Source of the DNA: an uncultured Sphingomonadaceae bacterium
GTDB taxonomy: Bacteria > Pseudomonadota > Alphaproteobacteria > Sphingomonadales > Sphingomonadaceae
Assembly (NCBI GenBank): GCA_947493215.1
Contig: CANLQE010000001.1
Coordinates: 2,233,404-2,297,403, forward strand
DNA length: 64,000 nucleotides
Direction of reading: 5' to 3'
Position 1 is the stretch's first letter; every line of letters begins with the position of its first letter. A program made the translations under genes and the position numbers. The notes beneath the pieces were generated by a model, which was not told the DNA's origin, did not search any database, and worked only from the letters and a program-made list of their open reading frames with translations. Below, piece by piece: positions 34,955-46,174 of this stretch.

Positions 34955-36496
34955 TTATTTTTTCGCAGCAGGTTTTTTCGCAGCGGGTTTCTTGGCTGCT
35001 GGCTTTTTAGCCGGGGCCTTTTTCGCAGCTGCTTTTTTCGCTGGTGCGGCTTTTGCGGTCGGCTTTTTCTCAGCTGGTTTCTTCGCTGCAGGTTTTTTGG
35101 CCGCAGGCTTTTTCGCAGCAGCTTTCTTGGCCGGAGCCTTTTTCTTGGCTGGCTTGGTTTCTGCTTCGTCTTCTTCCTCAATCGCGGCTTCGAGCTGTTC
35201 GCGCGTTACCTTTTTGTCGGTAACCTCAGCTTTTTCGAACAGGAAGTCGACGACCTTGTCTTCATACATCGGCGCACGAAGCTGGGCGGCAGCCATTGCG
35301 TCCTGCTGAATATATTCAACGAACCGCTGACGATCTTCTTCGCGATATTGTTGGGCCGCCTGCTGGATCAGCATGGACATTTCTTGCTGGCTGACTTCGA
35401 CACCATTGGCTTGGCCAATTTCAGAGAGGAGCAATCCAAGGCGAACGCGACGAACAGCGATGTCGCGATACTCGTCTTTCTCGTCTTCCATTTCCTTCTT
35501 GGCTTTTTCAGGATCTTCTTCCTGAGCCGCTTCCTGCTCCAGCTGTTGCCAGATCTGGTTAAATTCAGCTTCCACCATGGTTGGCGGCACGTCAAAATCA
35601 TGCGAAGCGGCCAATTGATCGAGCAATTTGCGCTTCATGTGCGTGCGGGTCAGGCCGTTGAGCTCTTGTTCAATCTGGCCTTTCAGCAACTCTGTAAGTT
35701 GCTCGAGACCTTCAAGGCCCATAGCTTTCGCCATTTCATCGTCGGCTTTTGCTTCTTTGGCAGTCTGGACTTCGCCGATGACAACATCAAAGGTCGCATC
35801 TTTACCCTTGAGGGTTTCGACGTTGTAATCTTCTGGAAAAGTGACTTTTACGAGAACTTCGTCATTGGCTTTCTTGCCAACCAACTGGTCTTCGAAGCCA
35901 GGGATCAAGCGGCCAGAGCCAAGCTCAATCGCCATGCCTTCACCTTTGCCGCCATCAAATGGCACGCCATCTACTTTGCCTTCAAAGTCGATCAGGCACT
36001 GGTCGCCGATCTTGGCTTTGTGGCTTTTTGCAGCAGTTTCAAACTGTTTCTGACTCTCGGCAAATTTGTCGAGCGATTCTTGAACGGTTTTCTCATCCGC
36101 CTCTACCTGCAGACGTTCAAGTTTGATCCCGTCGACCGATGGTGTCGGAACGTCAGGAAGAATTTCTAGTTCAACCTTAACTTCGGCATCTTTGCCAGCT
36201 TCATAGCCGTCAGCTAGCGTTACGCTAGGCTGCATAGCCGGACGCAGCTTGTTATCAGTGATTGTTTTTTCAACGCTTTCCTGAACGGTGCTGCTCAATG
36301 CGTCCTGCAACAAAGCATCATTGTGCATCTTGCGAACCAGATTCGCGGGCACTTTACCTTTGCGGAAACCGGGCATGTTGACTTGCGGGGTCATTTTCTT
36401 GACCTCATTATCCACGCGGGTTTCAATGTCCTTCGCGGAGATTTTGATGTCATAGGCCCGTTTAAGACCTTCGTTCAGCGTTTCAACAATCTGCAT
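34955..36496 (-). CDS. tig: Trigger factor with lysine/alanine-rich tail
   Basis: Ribosome-bound chaperone and prolyl isomerase. The 513 residues include the ribosome-binding domain with the GFRKGKVP signature (near residue 44), the FKBP-type PPIase domain (about 160-240) and the C-terminal chaperone arms. After about residue 445 it ends in roughly 65 residues of KKPAAKK-type repeats resembling a histone H1 tail, so the protein is longer than the 430-450 typical. tRNA-Leu lies just upstream on the same strand. Confidence 0.96.
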   Translation of the reverse strand: MQIVETLNEGLKRAYDIKISAKDIETRVDNEVKKMTPQVNMPGFRKGKVPANLVRKMHNDALLQDALSSTVQESVEKTITDNKLRPAMQPSVTLADGYEAGKDAEVKVELEILPDVPTPSVDGIKLERLQVEADEKTVQESLDKFAESQKQFETAAKSHKAKIGDQCLIDFEGKVDGVPFDGGKGEGMAIELGSGRLIPGFEDQLVGKKANDEVLVKVTFPEDYNVETLKGKDATFDVVIGEVQTAKEAKADDEMAKAMGLEGLEQLTELLKGQIEQELNGLTRTHMKRKLLDQLAASHDFDVPPTMVEAEFNQIWQQLEQEAAQEEDPEKAKKEMEDEKDEYRDIAVRRVRLGLLLSEIGQANGVEVSQQEMSMLIQQAAQQYREEDRQRFVEYIQQDAMAAAQLRAPMYEDKVVDFLFEKAEVTDKKVTREQLEAAIEEEDEAETKPAKKKAPAKKAAAKKPAAKKPAAKKPAEKKPTAKAAPAKKAAAKKAPAKKPAAKKPAAKKPAAKK

Positions 36497-36550
36497 GATT
36501 ATCCTTTAATGCCTTCATAATTTCTGTTTCGACCTGTTTTTCGGTGAATT

Positions 36551-36635
36551 TGGTGCGGGCGAAGGGACTCGAACCCCCACACCCTAAGATACCAGAACCT
36601 AAATCTGGCGCGTCTACCAATTCCGCCACGCCCGC
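36551..36635 (-). tRNA. tRNA-Leu (anticodon UAG)
   Basis: An 85-base tRNA with encoded CCA. The acceptor stem GCGGGCG pairs with CGCCCGC. The anticodon stem CCAGA/TCTGG encloses TTTAGGT, giving anticodon TAG, which reads CTA/CTG leucine codons. The long variable arm fits a class II tRNA. It reads towards tig, 54 bases ahead of its start. Confidence 0.96.
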
Positions 36636-36749
36636 ACGAGTTCCACCGTCAAACAATATCGAATTTTGATTGACGCGTGCGCCTAGCGGATCAATGCCCA
36701 AAGGGCAAGCCTGCTTTGCGCGTTCACGCCGCTAATTTACCGTGCCCGA

Positions 36750-38246
36750 TTACCCCGCTGGACCCAGCGTCTTCTTGAGCAACTCATTGACAACTTGTGG
36801 ATTGGCTTTGCCCTGCATGGCTTTCATCGTCTGACCAACGAAGAAACCGAACAATTTGTCCTTACCACCGCGATATTGGGCGACCTTATCTTTGTTTGCC
36901 GCCATGACGTCAGCGATCACTTTCTCAATCGCGCCGGTGTCAGATTCTTGCTTCAGTCCCTTTTCTTCAACGATTTTAGCCGCACCATCGCCGGTTTCGA
37001 GCATAATTTCGAACACTTGCTTGGCGATTTTACCCGAAATCGTACCATCTGCGATCAAGCCCAGAAGCTCAGCCGCCTGTTGCGGAGAGACGGGACTTTT
37101 TTCGATGGACAATCCCATTTTGTTGAGTGCGCCAAATAGCTCTGACGTCAGCCAATTGGCTGCAGAACTGGCTATTTTCTCCGGTTCATCGGTGGTTTCG
37201 AGCAATTCTTCGAACCAGATAGCAGTCTCATGCTCTGCCGTAAGAACGGCGGCATTATAAGCGCTGAGACCTAGAACGTTTTTATATCGCGCCCGTTTTT
37301 CATCGGGAAGTTCCGGCAGGCTCGCTTTGCAATCAAAGATAAAATCATCTTCAAGTTCCAGCGGCAGCAGATCCGGATCGGGGAAATAGCGGTAATCATG
37401 CGCATCTTCTTTAGACCGCATCGACCGGGTTTCGTTCTTGTCCGGATCAAAAAGTCGGGTTTCCTGAACAATCTCGTCACCGCTTTCGATTACATCAACC
37501 TGACGCTGGGCTTCATATTCAATCACTTGCTGAATATAGCGCAAGCTATTGACGTTTTTGGTTTCCGTCCGCGTGCCCAATTCGTCGCCCGGCTTCCGAA
37601 CCGAAACATTCACGTCGGCGCGCATGGAGCCCTGCTCCATATTACCGTCACAGCTACCTACATAACGAAGAATCGATCTTAGCTTACGAACATAAGCGGC
37701 TGCTTCTTTTGGAGATGCCATATCCGGCATGGATACAATTTCCATCAAGGCAACGCCGCAACGATTGAGATCAACATAGCTCATCGTCGGATGCTGATCA
37801 TGCATCAGCTTGCCCGCATCCTGTTCAATATGGATACGCTCCACACCAATGGTCTTGCCATGGGCGTCAGGATCTTTCTCATCCAGCGAGATCTCAATTT
37901 TTCCCTCACCCACAATCGGATGATAAAGCTGGGAAATCTGATATCCCTGCGGCAAATCGGCATAGAAATAATTTTTGCGGTCGAAACGCGAATATTTGTT
38001 GATCTGCGCATCAATCGCAAGGCCGGTGCGCACAGCTTGGCGGACACATTCCTTGTTCAAGACCGGCAGCATTCCGGGCATAGCCGCGTCCACAAGACTA
38101 ACCTGTGTATTCGGCTCCGCGCCAAATTCTGTAGAGGCTCCGGAAAAGAGCTTCGCGTTGGTGGTGATCTGCGCATGGACCTCGAGGCCGATTACAACCT
38201 CCCATTCGCCGGTTCCGCCTTGAATACGATATGTTGATTCTGTCAT
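36750..38246 (-). CDS. gatB: Aspartyl/glutamyl-tRNA amidotransferase subunit B
   Basis: Binds misacylated Glu-tRNA(Gln) or Asp-tRNA(Asn) and activates it for amidation. The 498 residues start at [11 protein letters not shown]; the longer GTG start would overlap gatA. Landmarks are [40 protein letters not shown] and the C-terminal YqeY-like tail ([29 protein letters not shown]). Runs gatC-gatA-gatB on the minus strand. Confidence 0.97.
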   Translation of the reverse strand: MTESTYRIQGGTGEWEVVIGLEVHAQITTNAKLFSGASTEFGAEPNTQVSLVDAAMPGMLPVLNKECVRQAVRTGLAIDAQINKYSRFDRKNYFYADLPQGYQISQLYHPIVGEGKIEISLDEKDPDAHGKTIGVERIHIEQDAGKLMHDQHPTMSYVDLNRCGVALMEIVSMPDMASPKEAAAYVRKLRSILRYVGSCDGNMEQGSMRADVNVSVRKPGDELGTRTETKNVNSLRYIQQVIEYEAQRQVDVIESGDEIVQETRLFDPDKNETRSMRSKEDAHDYRYFPDPDLLPLELEDDFIFDCKASLPELPDEKRARYKNVLGLSAYNAAVLTAEHETAIWFEELLETTDEPEKIASSAANWLTSELFGALNKMGLSIEKSPVSPQQAAELLGLIADGTISGKIAKQVFEIMLETGDGAAKIVEEKGLKQESDTGAIEKVIADVMAANKDKVAQYRGGKDKLFGFFVGQTMKAMQGKANPQVVNELLKKTLGPAG

Positions 38247-38248
38247 GC

Positions 38249-39733
38249 TCACCACCACTGCTCCGGCTTCGCGACAAAGCCGGCCCGTTCTTCCAAAGCC
38301 AGACCAGCGTTAAACACACTCTGTTCGTCCAGCGCCTTACCAATGATCTGCAATCCCAAGGGAAGCCCCTGCCCGTCCAGTCCTGCTGGTACGGATATGG
38401 CTGGCAATCCTGCCAAGCTGCTCGGCACGGTGAACACATCGTTCAAATACATGGCCAGCGGATCATCGCTTTTCTCGCCTAGTCCAAAGGCTGCACTGGG
38501 TGCCGTGGGCGTCAACAGCAAGTCACAACTTTCCCAAGTCTTGTCGAAATTCTGCGAGATCAGCGTCCGGACTTTCTGCGCCTGCGTGTAATAAGCGTCG
38601 TAATAGCCAGCTGACAGCACATAAGTGCCGATCATGATGCGGCGCTTCACCTCTGGTCCAAAGCCGGCTTCACGGGTTGCGGCATACATATCCTGCAGCC
38701 CCGCCCCATCCGGCAGATCGCGCATCCCGTAACGCACGCCATCATAGCGTGCGAGATTGGAGGACGCCTCTGCTGGCGCGATAATATAATAAGCGGGCAA
38801 CGCATATTTGGTATGCGGTAGCGACACATCGACGATTTTTGCGCCCGCGTCTTTGAGCCATTCTATGCCCTGTTGCCACAAAGCGTCGATCTCTGATGGC
38901 ATGTTGTCGACACGATATTCTTTAGGAATACCAATGCGTTTGCCAGCGAGATCGCTTTTCAGGCCTGCCTCCCATTCGGGAACCGGCAGTTCAAGCGATG
39001 TTGAATCTTTGGGATCGAAACCCGCCATGGCTTCCAGCATGATCGCGCAATCGCGCACATCATGGGCCATCGGGCCTGCCTGATCGAGTGAACTGGCAAA
39101 GGCAATCGTGCCCCAACGCGAACAACGACCGTAGGTTGGCTTGAAACCGGTAATGCCGACAAAGGCCGCTGGCTGACGGATCGAACCACCGGTATCTGTA
39201 CCTGTTGCTGCGGGACAGATACGGCCAGAAACAACCGCCGCACTGCCCCCAGATGAGCCACCGGGCGCGAGGTCAGTATTGCCACCATCATTGCGCCGCC
39301 ATGGCGAAATTACATTGCCAAAAGCGCTGGTTTCGTTCGACGAGCCCATAGCAAATTGATCCATGTTCAGCTTGCCGAGCATGCCTGCGCCCGCCTTGAA
39401 CAAATTGGATGACACGGTGGACTCATATTGTGGGGTGAAGCCTTCGAGAATCAGGCTACCCGCTGTTGTCGCTACACCTTCGGTGCAGAAAAGATCTTTC
39501 ATGCCAATCGGCACACCCGCCATTTTGCCAAGTGTCTCGCCCGCCGCTTTCGCTTTGTCGGTCGCTTCGGCGGCTGCCAATGCGTGATCCGGCGTTTCCA
39601 CCAAAACCGCGTTTAATGATTTTGCCGCGCTAACTCGAGCGATAAACGTCTCAGCCACTTCCTTGGCGGTAAAATCGCCGGAAGCCACGCCACTGCGAAT
39701 ATCCGCGATGCCCATTTCAAAAATCTCAGCCAT
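38249..39733 (-). CDS. gatA: Aspartyl/glutamyl-tRNA amidotransferase subunit A
   Basis: Amidase that releases ammonia from glutamine for the GatB reaction. The 494 residues hold the amidase signature: the Lys in [10 protein letters not shown], and the Ser residues in GGSSGGSAA and [12 protein letters not shown], make the Ser-cisSer-Lys triad. The start shares one base with the gatC stop, and its stop is three bases from the gatB start. Confidence 0.97.
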   Translation of the reverse strand: MAEIFEMGIADIRSGVASGDFTAKEVAETFIARVSAAKSLNAVLVETPDHALAAAEATDKAKAAGETLGKMAGVPIGMKDLFCTEGVATTAGSLILEGFTPQYESTVSSNLFKAGAGMLGKLNMDQFAMGSSNETSAFGNVISPWRRNDGGNTDLAPGGSSGGSAAVVSGRICPAATGTDTGGSIRQPAAFVGITGFKPTYGRCSRWGTIAFASSLDQAGPMAHDVRDCAIMLEAMAGFDPKDSTSLELPVPEWEAGLKSDLAGKRIGIPKEYRVDNMPSEIDALWQQGIEWLKDAGAKIVDVSLPHTKYALPAYYIIAPAEASSNLARYDGVRYGMRDLPDGAGLQDMYAATREAGFGPEVKRRIMIGTYVLSAGYYDAYYTQAQKVRTLISQNFDKTWESCDLLLTPTAPSAAFGLGEKSDDPLAMYLNDVFTVPSSLAGLPAISVPAGLDGQGLPLGLQIIGKALDEQSVFNAGLALEERAGFVAKPEQWW

Positions 39734-40020
39734 TATTCAATCACCTTCGGCACGCCAAAGAAGCCGTGTTCGGCCGCTGGAGCATTTGCAATCACCTTGT
39801 CGCGGATATTGCCATCGGTCACCACATCATCACGCAAACGCAATTTGTTCGGGATAACAGCGGTCATCGGCTCAACCTTGGAACAGTCCACTTCGCTCAA
39901 TTGTTCCACCCATCCAAGGATGTTGTTGAGCTCTGGCACCAATGCGTCGGCTTCTGCCTCAGTTACGGCGATCCGAGACAGGTTTGCGATCTTTTTGACG
40001 GTTTCTTTATCGACTGACAT
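39733..40020 (-). CDS. gatC: Aspartyl/glutamyl-tRNA amidotransferase subunit C
   Basis: A 95-residue belt-like subunit that holds GatA and GatB together. Features are [11 protein letters not shown] near the N-terminus and [20 protein letters not shown]. First of the gatCAB run. A 130-base region upstream is shared with the divergent DUF3089 gene. Confidence 0.95.
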   Translation of the reverse strand: MSVDKETVKKIANLSRIAVTEAEADALVPELNNILGWVEQLSEVDCSKVEPMTAVIPNKLRLRDDVVTDGNIRDKVIANAPAAEHGFFGVPKVIE

Positions 40021-40150
40021 GTTTCATTCTTTATCGGTTCATCTTTTTTCGGGTAATAGCACATGATATTGTGTACTCCGCGCCGCTAGCATTGGCGCGA
40101 GGCCGCTTCAAGTTGAATGAGCGGCTATAACCCAAATTGGAGCAAAATAA

Positions 40151-41275
40151 TTGGCGCGTAAGTTTCTCTATTTCGTTGCAGCCATGATCGTATTGTTCAT
40201 TGCGGGCGCATTTGTCCTGAACGTCTACGGAGAAGAATTGGCCGAAGTCGTGTTTGTTCCGGACACCGAATTTCAGGCGCAGGAAGTGCTGGAAGACAGC
40301 ATTTATGCCGATGTTTCCATGTGGTACGCGCGGCCCGAGATCAAAAAAGGTAATCCGGCCCTATGGTTGCCGCAGGGCTATGAGCCCGACGGAAACGGCC
40401 CCAAAGAAGACCAGCGCGCGGCGATATTCTTTGTTCACCCAACATCTTTCATCGACAAAGACAAATGGAATGCTCCTCTGGGCCACAAAGAAACCGAGGA
40501 CCGGACCAAAATTTTTCTGCGCGGACAGGCCAGTGCCTTCAATCAGGCCGGTGACGTCTGGGCCCCACGCTATCGTCAGGCCACGCTCGGCGCCTTTTTG
40601 ACCGAGAAAAAAGAAGGTCAGCAAGCTTTGGACGCTGCTTATCAAGATGTTTTGATCGCCTTCGACTATTTCGTCAGCGAAGTTCCGGATGATCGACCGC
40701 TCATCTTGGCAGGTCATAGCCAAGGCAGCTTGCATCTAACCAATTTACTGAAAGATCGGGTTGCCGGCACGCCGTTGGCCAATCGGATTGTAGCTGCCTA
40801 TGTTGTCGGCTGGCCCGTTTCAATCGAAGCGGATGTCCCTGCGCTGGGCCTCGATGTCTGCGAAGCGGCCGAACAGACCAATTGCCTGCTCAGTTGGGAG
40901 AGCTTTGCCGAACCTGCTGACTATGGGCGGATTGTTGAGGTTTATGACACAACGATTGGATTTAACGGTGAACCGCGCAAGGGGACGCAATTGCTTTGCA
41001 CCAACCCGATTAACGGCAATATCAATTCCGAATCGGCTGCTGAACTCAATCTGGGGACATTGGTACCCAATGATGAATTAAGTGATGCAACGCTGGTCGC
41101 TGGTGCCGTACCCGCGCGCTGCGATGATCGTGGATTTTTGCTTATTGGCGATCCACCGGATTTGGGTCCCTACACCCTGCCCGGCAATAATTATCACGTC
41201 TATGATTACAGCCTGTTCTGGCGTAATGTTCGTGCCGATGTGATGAAAAGGATGACCGAATTTCTCTCGCGCTAA
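40151..41275 (+). CDS. DUF3089 alpha/beta-hydrolase-like membrane-anchored protein
   Basis: A 374-residue protein with an N-terminal membrane span (about 5-24), then an alpha/beta-hydrolase-like region with [10 protein letters not shown] and the nucleophile elbow [11 protein letters not shown]3089 members are uncharacterised but look like lipase/esterase relatives; the substrate is unknown. The start is a TTG with GGAG eight bases upstream. Its stop overlaps the ruvX start (TAATG), indicating coupling. Confidence 0.82.
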   Translation: MARKFLYFVAAMIVLFIAGAFVLNVYGEELAEVVFVPDTEFQAQEVLEDSIYADVSMWYARPEIKKGNPALWLPQGYEPDGNGPKEDQRAAIFFVHPTSFIDKDKWNAPLGHKETEDRTKIFLRGQASAFNQAGDVWAPRYRQATLGAFLTEKKEGQQALDAAYQDVLIAFDYFVSEVPDDRPLILAGHSQGSLHLTNLLKDRVAGTPLANRIVAAYVVGWPVSIEADVPALGLDVCEAAEQTNCLLSWESFAEPADYGRIVEVYDTTIGFNGEPRKGTQLLCTNPINGNINSESAAELNLGTLVPNDELSDATLVAGAVPARCDDRGFLLIGDPPDLGPYTLPGNNYHVYDYSLFWRNVRADVMKRMTEFLSR

Positions 41276-41736
41276 TGACAGATGACCGGATGGCCTTTCG
41301 CGCAGCCTTGCCCGATGGAGGGCGTTTGCTAGGTCTTGATGTCGGCACTAAAACTGTGGGTATGGCGCTCTGTGATGCGCAGTGGATGATTGCGACCGCC
41401 GCCGAGACGATAGAACGGCGCAAGTTTTCTAAGGACCTGGAACGAATCAAGACAGTCATTGCCGATCAGTTCGTATCCGGTTTTGTTGTTGGCCTGCCCC
41501 TCAACCTTGACGGTAGCCAGAGTAAACAGACTCAGGCGGCCAAATCCTTTGCCCAGAATTTACGCCCCGTGGGATTGCCTATTCTTCTCTGGGACGAACG
41601 CTGGAGCACACAAGCGGTCACGCGCGACTTGATCGCCGCAGACGTAAGCCGCAAACGCCGCAGCGAGGTCGTTGATCAAATGGCTGCCGCCTATATTTTG
41701 CAAGGAGCGATTGACGGGCTTGCCGCCACAGAGTGA
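41275..41736 (+). CDS. ruvX: Holliday junction resolvase-like RuvX (YqgF)
   Basis: A 153-residue RNase H-fold protein with [16 protein letters not shown] at the start, GLPLNLDGS in the middle and [16 protein letters not shown] near the end. RuvX proteins act in pre-16S rRNA 5' processing and have been proposed as junction resolvases. Its ATG overlaps the previous stop. Confidence 0.93.
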   Translation: MTDDRMAFRAALPDGGRLLGLDVGTKTVGMALCDAQWMIATAAETIERRKFSKDLERIKTVIADQFVSGFVVGLPLNLDGSQSKQTQAAKSFAQNLRPVGLPILLWDERWSTQAVTRDLIAADVSRKRRSEVVDQMAAAYILQGAIDGLAATE

Positions 41737-41758
41737 TGGCTCTATAGGGCTGGCTTTA

Positions 41759-42763
41759 ATGACAATTGATCAAACAGGTTCACCTTCGACTGCCGGACAT
41801 CAGTTTCCAGCAGGGTCGGACGCTTTTCCCCATCGCCATCTATTGGGTATCGCAGGATTGCAGCCCTGGGAGATATTATTTCTCCTGAAAGAGGCGGAGC
41901 AATGGGTCGATCTGAACCGTCAGTCCAGCAAACATACGAACAGGCTAGATGGATTGACGGTCATCAATGCCTTTTTTGAAAATAGCACGCGTACGCTGCT
42001 GTCTTTTGAAATTGCGGGCAAACGCATGGGAGCAGATGTCGTCAATATGCATGCCGCGCAATCCAGCGTAAAAAAGGGTGAAACCTTGATCGATACAGCG
42101 GTCACACTCAATGCCATGCGCGCCGATGCAATTGTCATTCGGCATAGCAGCTCCGGCGCGGTGCAGTTAATTGCCGGCAAGGTTGATTGCCCCGTTCTAA
42201 ACGCTGGTGACGGCAGTCATGAACATCCCACACAAGCCTTGCTCGACGCGTTGACGATCCAGCGCCGAAAAGGCGACATAAGCGGCCTGACCGTGACGAT
42301 TTGCGGCGATGTCATGCACAGCCGGGTTGCCCGGTCCAACATCTATTGCCTGACAACATTGGGCGCAAAGGTACGGGTTTGTGCGCCGACTTCCTTGTTG
42401 CCCGCGGCTCTAGACCGCATGAATGTCGAGGCTTTTTCCGATTTCGACAAAGCGCTAGATGGCGCGGATGTTGTGATGATGCTCCGGCTACAGAATGAAC
42501 GCATGAACGGCGATTTCATTCCCAGTCCAAGAGAATTTCATCATCTTTATGGATTAACCAGAGCGCGGCTAGCGCTGGCGAAGCCCGATGCCCTCGTCAT
42601 GCATCCCGGCCCGATGAATCGCGGCATCGAGATTAGCAGTGATGTGGCCGATGATCTCGAACGTTCCGCCATAACCGAACAGGTTGAAATGGGCGTTGCG
42701 GTTCGAATGGCCTGTCTGGATGTGCTAACCCGCCGATCGCGTAACGTGGAGGGTTGGTCATGA
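41759..42763 (+). CDS. pyrB: Aspartate carbamoyltransferase catalytic subunit
   Basis: Joins carbamoyl phosphate and aspartate in pyrimidine synthesis. The 334 residues carry the carbamoyl-phosphate site [11 protein letters not shown], the HPTQALLD motif and the aspartate-site [10 protein letters not shown]. The chosen ATG at 41759 lies 22 bases after the ruvX stop; the longer frame from 41672 is inside ruvX. It overlaps the next gene by four bases; class A enzymes of this kind need that dihydroorotase-like partner for assembly. Confidence 0.95.
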   Translation: MTIDQTGSPSTAGHQFPAGSDAFPHRHLLGIAGLQPWEILFLLKEAEQWVDLNRQSSKHTNRLDGLTVINAFFENSTRTLLSFEIAGKRMGADVVNMHAAQSSVKKGETLIDTAVTLNAMRADAIVIRHSSSGAVQLIAGKVDCPVLNAGDGSHEHPTQALLDALTIQRRKGDISGLTVTICGDVMHSRVARSNIYCLTTLGAKVRVCAPTSLLPAALDRMNVEAFSDFDKALDGADVVMMLRLQNERMNGDFIPSPREFHHLYGLTRARLALAKPDALVMHPGPMNRGIEISSDVADDLERSAITEQVEMGVAVRMACLDVLTRRSRNVEGWS

Positions 42764-43980
42764 AACAACTATTCACCAATGCGCAAGTTTTGATTCCCGG
42801 TGCGCAGGCGCCGCAATCCGTTAACGTTGCCACGGATGGCGATCGCATTGCCCATGTCAGCGAGGCCGCTCCATCAAAGGACCAGCAGGCCATTGATTGC
42901 CAAGGCGCCCTATTGGCTCCTGGTATCATCGATCTGGGTGTCTTTGCGATCGACAAGCCTGCTTTCCACTACGGTGGCATCACACGGGCTGCGCTGATGC
43001 CCGATCAGTCACCGGTTCTCGATCTACCGGCAATGATCAAGCATAATGCCTCTGAGGGCAAACCAGACCTCTGGTCCCATCCCCTCGCAGCGGCGACAAA
43101 AGGGTTGAATGGCGCTGAATTGGCCGAAATTGGTTTGATGAAACAAGCGGGCGCCCGCGCCGTGGCGACTGGGAGAAATTGGGTCGCCAACAGCGGTATC
43201 ATGCTGAAACTCCTCCATTATTGCCGGTCACTTGATATGCCAGTGATTGTGCATAGCGAAGATAGTGGCCTAACGGCTGGAGCTGTGGCGACGGCAGGTG
43301 AAACCGCCACGCGGCTCGGGCTGTCAAGCGCCCCGGCCAGTGCCGAAGCTTTATCAATCGCCCGCGATATCGCTTTGGTGCGCGAAAGCGGCGCACATGT
43401 TCATTTCCGACAAGTTACCACCGCTAACGGCTTGGACTTGATCCGCGCCGCAAAAGCCGAAGGCTTGCCGGTTACTTGCGGCATCACCCCCGCTCACCTG
43501 TTTCTGTCCGACATTGCGATCAGTGATTTCAGAACCTTCGCGAAAATGTCCCCGCCCCTGCGGAGTGAAGAAGACCGACAGGCTTGCTTGGAGGCCATTG
43601 AAGACGGAACGATCGACGTGATTTCCTCTGGCCACGACCCGCGCGGACCAGAAGACAAACGCCTGCCCTTTGCAGAGGCAGAATCCGGTATGGCCGGCGC
43701 GGAGACATTACTGGCGCTGTCCCTCAATCTCGTACGCGATGGGCTTATCAGCCTAAGTCGCTTGTTTGAGCTGCTATCGGCTACCCCAGCCAAAATTCTA
43801 GGCGTGGATGCTGGGCAGATTGCAGAAGGCTATGAGGCCGACTTGATCGTGATCGATCAAGATGCACCGTGGCAAGTGGATACCCGCAAAATGGCTGCAT
43901 CGACGGGCAATACCCCATTTGACAAACTGCCAGCGCAAGGCCGCGTTCGTGCCATATATAAGGGCGGAAAAGCCCTTTAG
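42760..43980 (+). CDS. pyrX: Dihydroorotase homologue, probably catalytically inactive (PyrC'/PyrX)
   Basis: A 406-residue amidohydrolase-fold protein coupled to pyrB. The family HxH metal motif is replaced by GVF (60-62), the second His of the HxxHVS motif is Gln218, and the catalytic Asp of the DHAP motif is Gly291 in SGHDPR. Lys114 (TKG) and His165 (HSED) remain. Such inactive homologues are known structural partners of PyrB in class A enzymes of pseudomonads; a true dihydroorotase should be elsewhere. The ATG at 42760 overlaps pyrB by four bases. Confidence 0.88.
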   Translation: MKQLFTNAQVLIPGAQAPQSVNVATDGDRIAHVSEAAPSKDQQAIDCQGALLAPGIIDLGVFAIDKPAFHYGGITRAALMPDQSPVLDLPAMIKHNASEGKPDLWSHPLAAATKGLNGAELAEIGLMKQAGARAVATGRNWVANSGIMLKLLHYCRSLDMPVIVHSEDSGLTAGAVATAGETATRLGLSSAPASAEALSIARDIALVRESGAHVHFRQVTTANGLDLIRAAKAEGLPVTCGITPAHLFLSDIAISDFRTFAKMSPPLRSEEDRQACLEAIEDGTIDVISSGHDPRGPEDKRLPFAEAESGMAGAETLLALSLNLVRDGLISLSRLFELLSATPAKILGVDAGQIAEGYEADLIVIDQDAPWQVDTRKMAASTGNTPFDKLPAQGRVRAIYKGGKAL

Positions 43981-43991
43981 CTTTCCCGCCC
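43962..43991. terminator. Bidirectional terminator after the dihydroorotase homologue
   Basis: GGGCGGAAAAGC pairs with GCTTTCCCGCCC (one mismatch) around a short loop, between two convergent genes. The stop of the plus-strand gene lies within the hairpin. Confidence 0.78.
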
Positions 43992-44018
43992 TCAATTGTT
44001 TCGTAATATTGTGTTGTC

Positions 44019-45422
44019 TTAGCGAGCGGCCATCTGCGTTGGACGGATTTTCTGAACGTTACGCACGATGCAAGCGCCGCCTTTGGACTTGATACCGCTA
44101 CACATATCTTTCGCGGATTGCTCGTTACCAAAGCCCATTGCGGCCAGACGATAAAGAGTCTTTCCATTCCGCTGTATCGTGGAACTAGCATATTGGAACG
44201 AGGCCAGATCTTTGTTCTGCGATGACAATATGCCCCAAGCACGTTTCACGTTTTCAGGCGAAGAAAAAACGCCCAGTTGCACAAGATGCTTACCATTTGA
44301 AATGGATCGAGCGCGCGGCGTGAACGCCACTTTTTGCATAACTGGTTTCACCGCAGCGATGACTTGTGTCGCTGCCGCTGTCACCGGTGCTGGCTGCGCA
44401 ACCGGTGTTGGAGCCTCTGGACCTTCTACGATGAATGTTTTTTCCGGTTCAGCCGGCGCAGGTTTTACAACTGGCTTTTTAGCAGCAGGCTCGCTCGCAG
44501 GGACCGCAACCTTGGTCACTTTAACGTTATTTTCCTTGGCCATGAAGTCGACTTCGGATTCGGCTACAGGCGCCGGACCAACCGCTGGTAGCGGCGCATC
44601 CCGATCAAAGCTGGCTACTTCGCGGCTGTAATCTTCTGCAGGATTTGCAGCAACAGCTGGCATGGCTGGCGCTGCGTTCAGTGCCAGACGCACGGGCTGA
44701 CCTGGGTCGTTAGCAACTGGTTCAACGTTCAACAACGAAGCGACGCGCACCTCATAAGCACCTGGACGGGCCATTTGTGCCCACTGCATCATACGCGAGT
44801 CTAAGGTCGCAGGTGTCATGTCCTGCATCGCCATCAATTTGGCTTCTTTCCAGCGTCCGTCTAGCGCATATGCTAGGCCCAAATTCTGGCGGGTGCGGCC
44901 AGAAACATTGGAGTTGCGAATCGCTGCCTCTAGGCCATCAATAGCGGCTTTTGGATCGCCAGCCAAAGCCAGCGCCAGACCATAATCGGCGGTCGGAATA
45001 AACTGACGGTTATTCTCGATCAGCTGTTTCGCTTTGTTAGCTTTGCCCTGTGCCAATTGCGACAGGCTAAGGCTCAGAATTGTGCGTGCATCATTCTTAC
45101 CCAATTCCATCGCGTCCAAGAAACTGCGTTCGGCGGAATGGAAACGACCTGCGGCCATATAAGACTGACCGAGAAGCGCCCGTGTATCCGGGTCGGTACC
45201 AACGCCCGCGACGGAACGCTCAGCATAAACGATCGCGTTCTCAACTTGACCTTTGGCCAATGCTTTTTCTGCCTTTTTAGCAAATTTTGCACCGTCTTTA
45301 AACGTGGCTGGTTTGCTCGATGAAGAAGCGACTGAACCGCCTCCAAAAGGACCACAGCCAGTAAGGGTTGTGGAAATAACCATGGTCGAAGCGGCCAGTT
45401 TCAGTATCGTATCGCGTTTCAT
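44019..45422 (-). CDS. TPR and SPOR-domain lipoprotein (467 aa)
   Basis: The lipoprotein signal ends in LTGC (residues 20-23). About residues 45-200 are TPR-like repeats (ALLGQSYMAAGRFHSAERSF). A Pro/Ala-rich linker leads to a C-terminal SPOR domain (about 385-460, HLVQLGVFSSPENVKRAW and LYRLAAMGFGNEQSAKDMC) that binds denuded glycan at division septa. It is the last gene of the minus-strand ParA unit; another SPOR protein is divergent at 47.2 kb. Confidence 0.86.
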   Translation of the reverse strand: MKRDTILKLAASTMVISTTLTGCGPFGGGSVASSSSKPATFKDGAKFAKKAEKALAKGQVENAIVYAERSVAGVGTDPDTRALLGQSYMAAGRFHSAERSFLDAMELGKNDARTILSLSLSQLAQGKANKAKQLIENNRQFIPTADYGLALALAGDPKAAIDGLEAAIRNSNVSGRTRQNLGLAYALDGRWKEAKLMAMQDMTPATLDSRMMQWAQMARPGAYEVRVASLLNVEPVANDPGQPVRLALNAAPAMPAVAANPAEDYSREVASFDRDAPLPAVGPAPVAESEVDFMAKENNVKVTKVAVPASEPAAKKPVVKPAPAEPEKTFIVEGPEAPTPVAQPAPVTAAATQVIAAVKPVMQKVAFTPRARSISNGKHLVQLGVFSSPENVKRAWGILSSQNKDLASFQYASSTIQRNGKTLYRLAAMGFGNEQSAKDMCSGIKSKGGACIVRNVQKIRPTQMAAR

Positions 45423-45458
45423 ATCAATGCCCTCGCAATTAAATTCAATATCGTCAGG

Positions 45459-46157
45459 TTAAGCAGCGCCGCGTGACGGAATGCGCTCTGCTAGGTCTTC
45501 AAGTTCGGGGATAGACCTCAAATATTCATCCACAGCTTTGGTTACCAACTGCTGCGCTGAAACATTCTTCACAGCCGTCGCCAACCGCAGTTTTAAGTGC
45601 CTGTCAGCATCCAAACGTAAGGTAAACGCAGCCTTGGCTTTCCGTGTCCGTGACTTAGTTGCCGGACGGCGGACCTTAGCTGGTTGTTTTTCTGCAGCGG
45701 CTCTTGTGCGTCGCGGTGGTGCCACACCGATGCTAGAATTTTCTGCGACGGGAGCCACTTCACGGGAAATTGACAGCGGAACCGGAACGGCTGACTCTGC
45801 TTGCACAGGATTTGGTTCAGGAGCAGGTGCGACTTCTTCTTGACGCACCGGATGCTGGCTCAACTTCTCGGCAATTTCTTCCTGCTGCTTACGAACCGCA
45901 GGAACGACTTCTGGAATAGCACCGGCCAATGGATTGTAATGATATTGATCGGCCTCGCCTGCATTATCTGCTTCTGCTTGTGCGGCCGCATGGTCGGGAT
46001 TTGTGTCATATCCCATGTCATTCCAACCGAGATCTTCTGTTTCATGATCAGATTCGGTGGGAAACGCCATTCCTTGACGCCGCATGGCTGGCTTTGCGCC
46101 GCCTTTGCGCGCTAATAAGGATGATGACAGCGATGCTAATGGTTTAGGTTCGCTCAT
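45459..46157 (-). CDS. ParA-associated protein with ribbon-helix-helix-like C-terminus
   Basis: A 232-residue protein, mostly disordered Pro/Ala/Glu-rich. Lys/Arg-rich sequence around 150-180 is followed by a C-terminal segment (AAFTLRLDADRHLKLRLATAVKNV and QLVTKAVDEYL) that looks like a ribbon-helix-helix DNA-binding motif. I chose the ATG at 46157, eight bases after GGAGGAG; the longer frame to 46310 lies inside parA. Adjacent to parA, it could be the partner that links ParA to DNA, but the family is not named. Confidence 0.7.
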   Translation of the reverse strand: MSEPKPLASLSSSLLARKGGAKPAMRRQGMAFPTESDHETEDLGWNDMGYDTNPDHAAAQAEADNAGEADQYHYNPLAGAIPEVVPAVRKQQEEIAEKLSQHPVRQEEVAPAPEPNPVQAESAVPVPLSISREVAPVAENSSIGVAPPRRTRAAAEKQPAKVRRPATKSRTRKAKAAFTLRLDADRHLKLRLATAVKNVSAQQLVTKAVDEYLRSIPELEDLAERIPSRGAA

Positions 46158-46174
46158 ATTCTCTGCTCCTCCCA

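Noticed and set aside
35348-36169. Long plus-strand frame of 273 codons opposite tig
   Set aside because: It is the complement of the well-supported trigger factor gene, lacks a ribosome site and has a composition explained by antisense of that gene.
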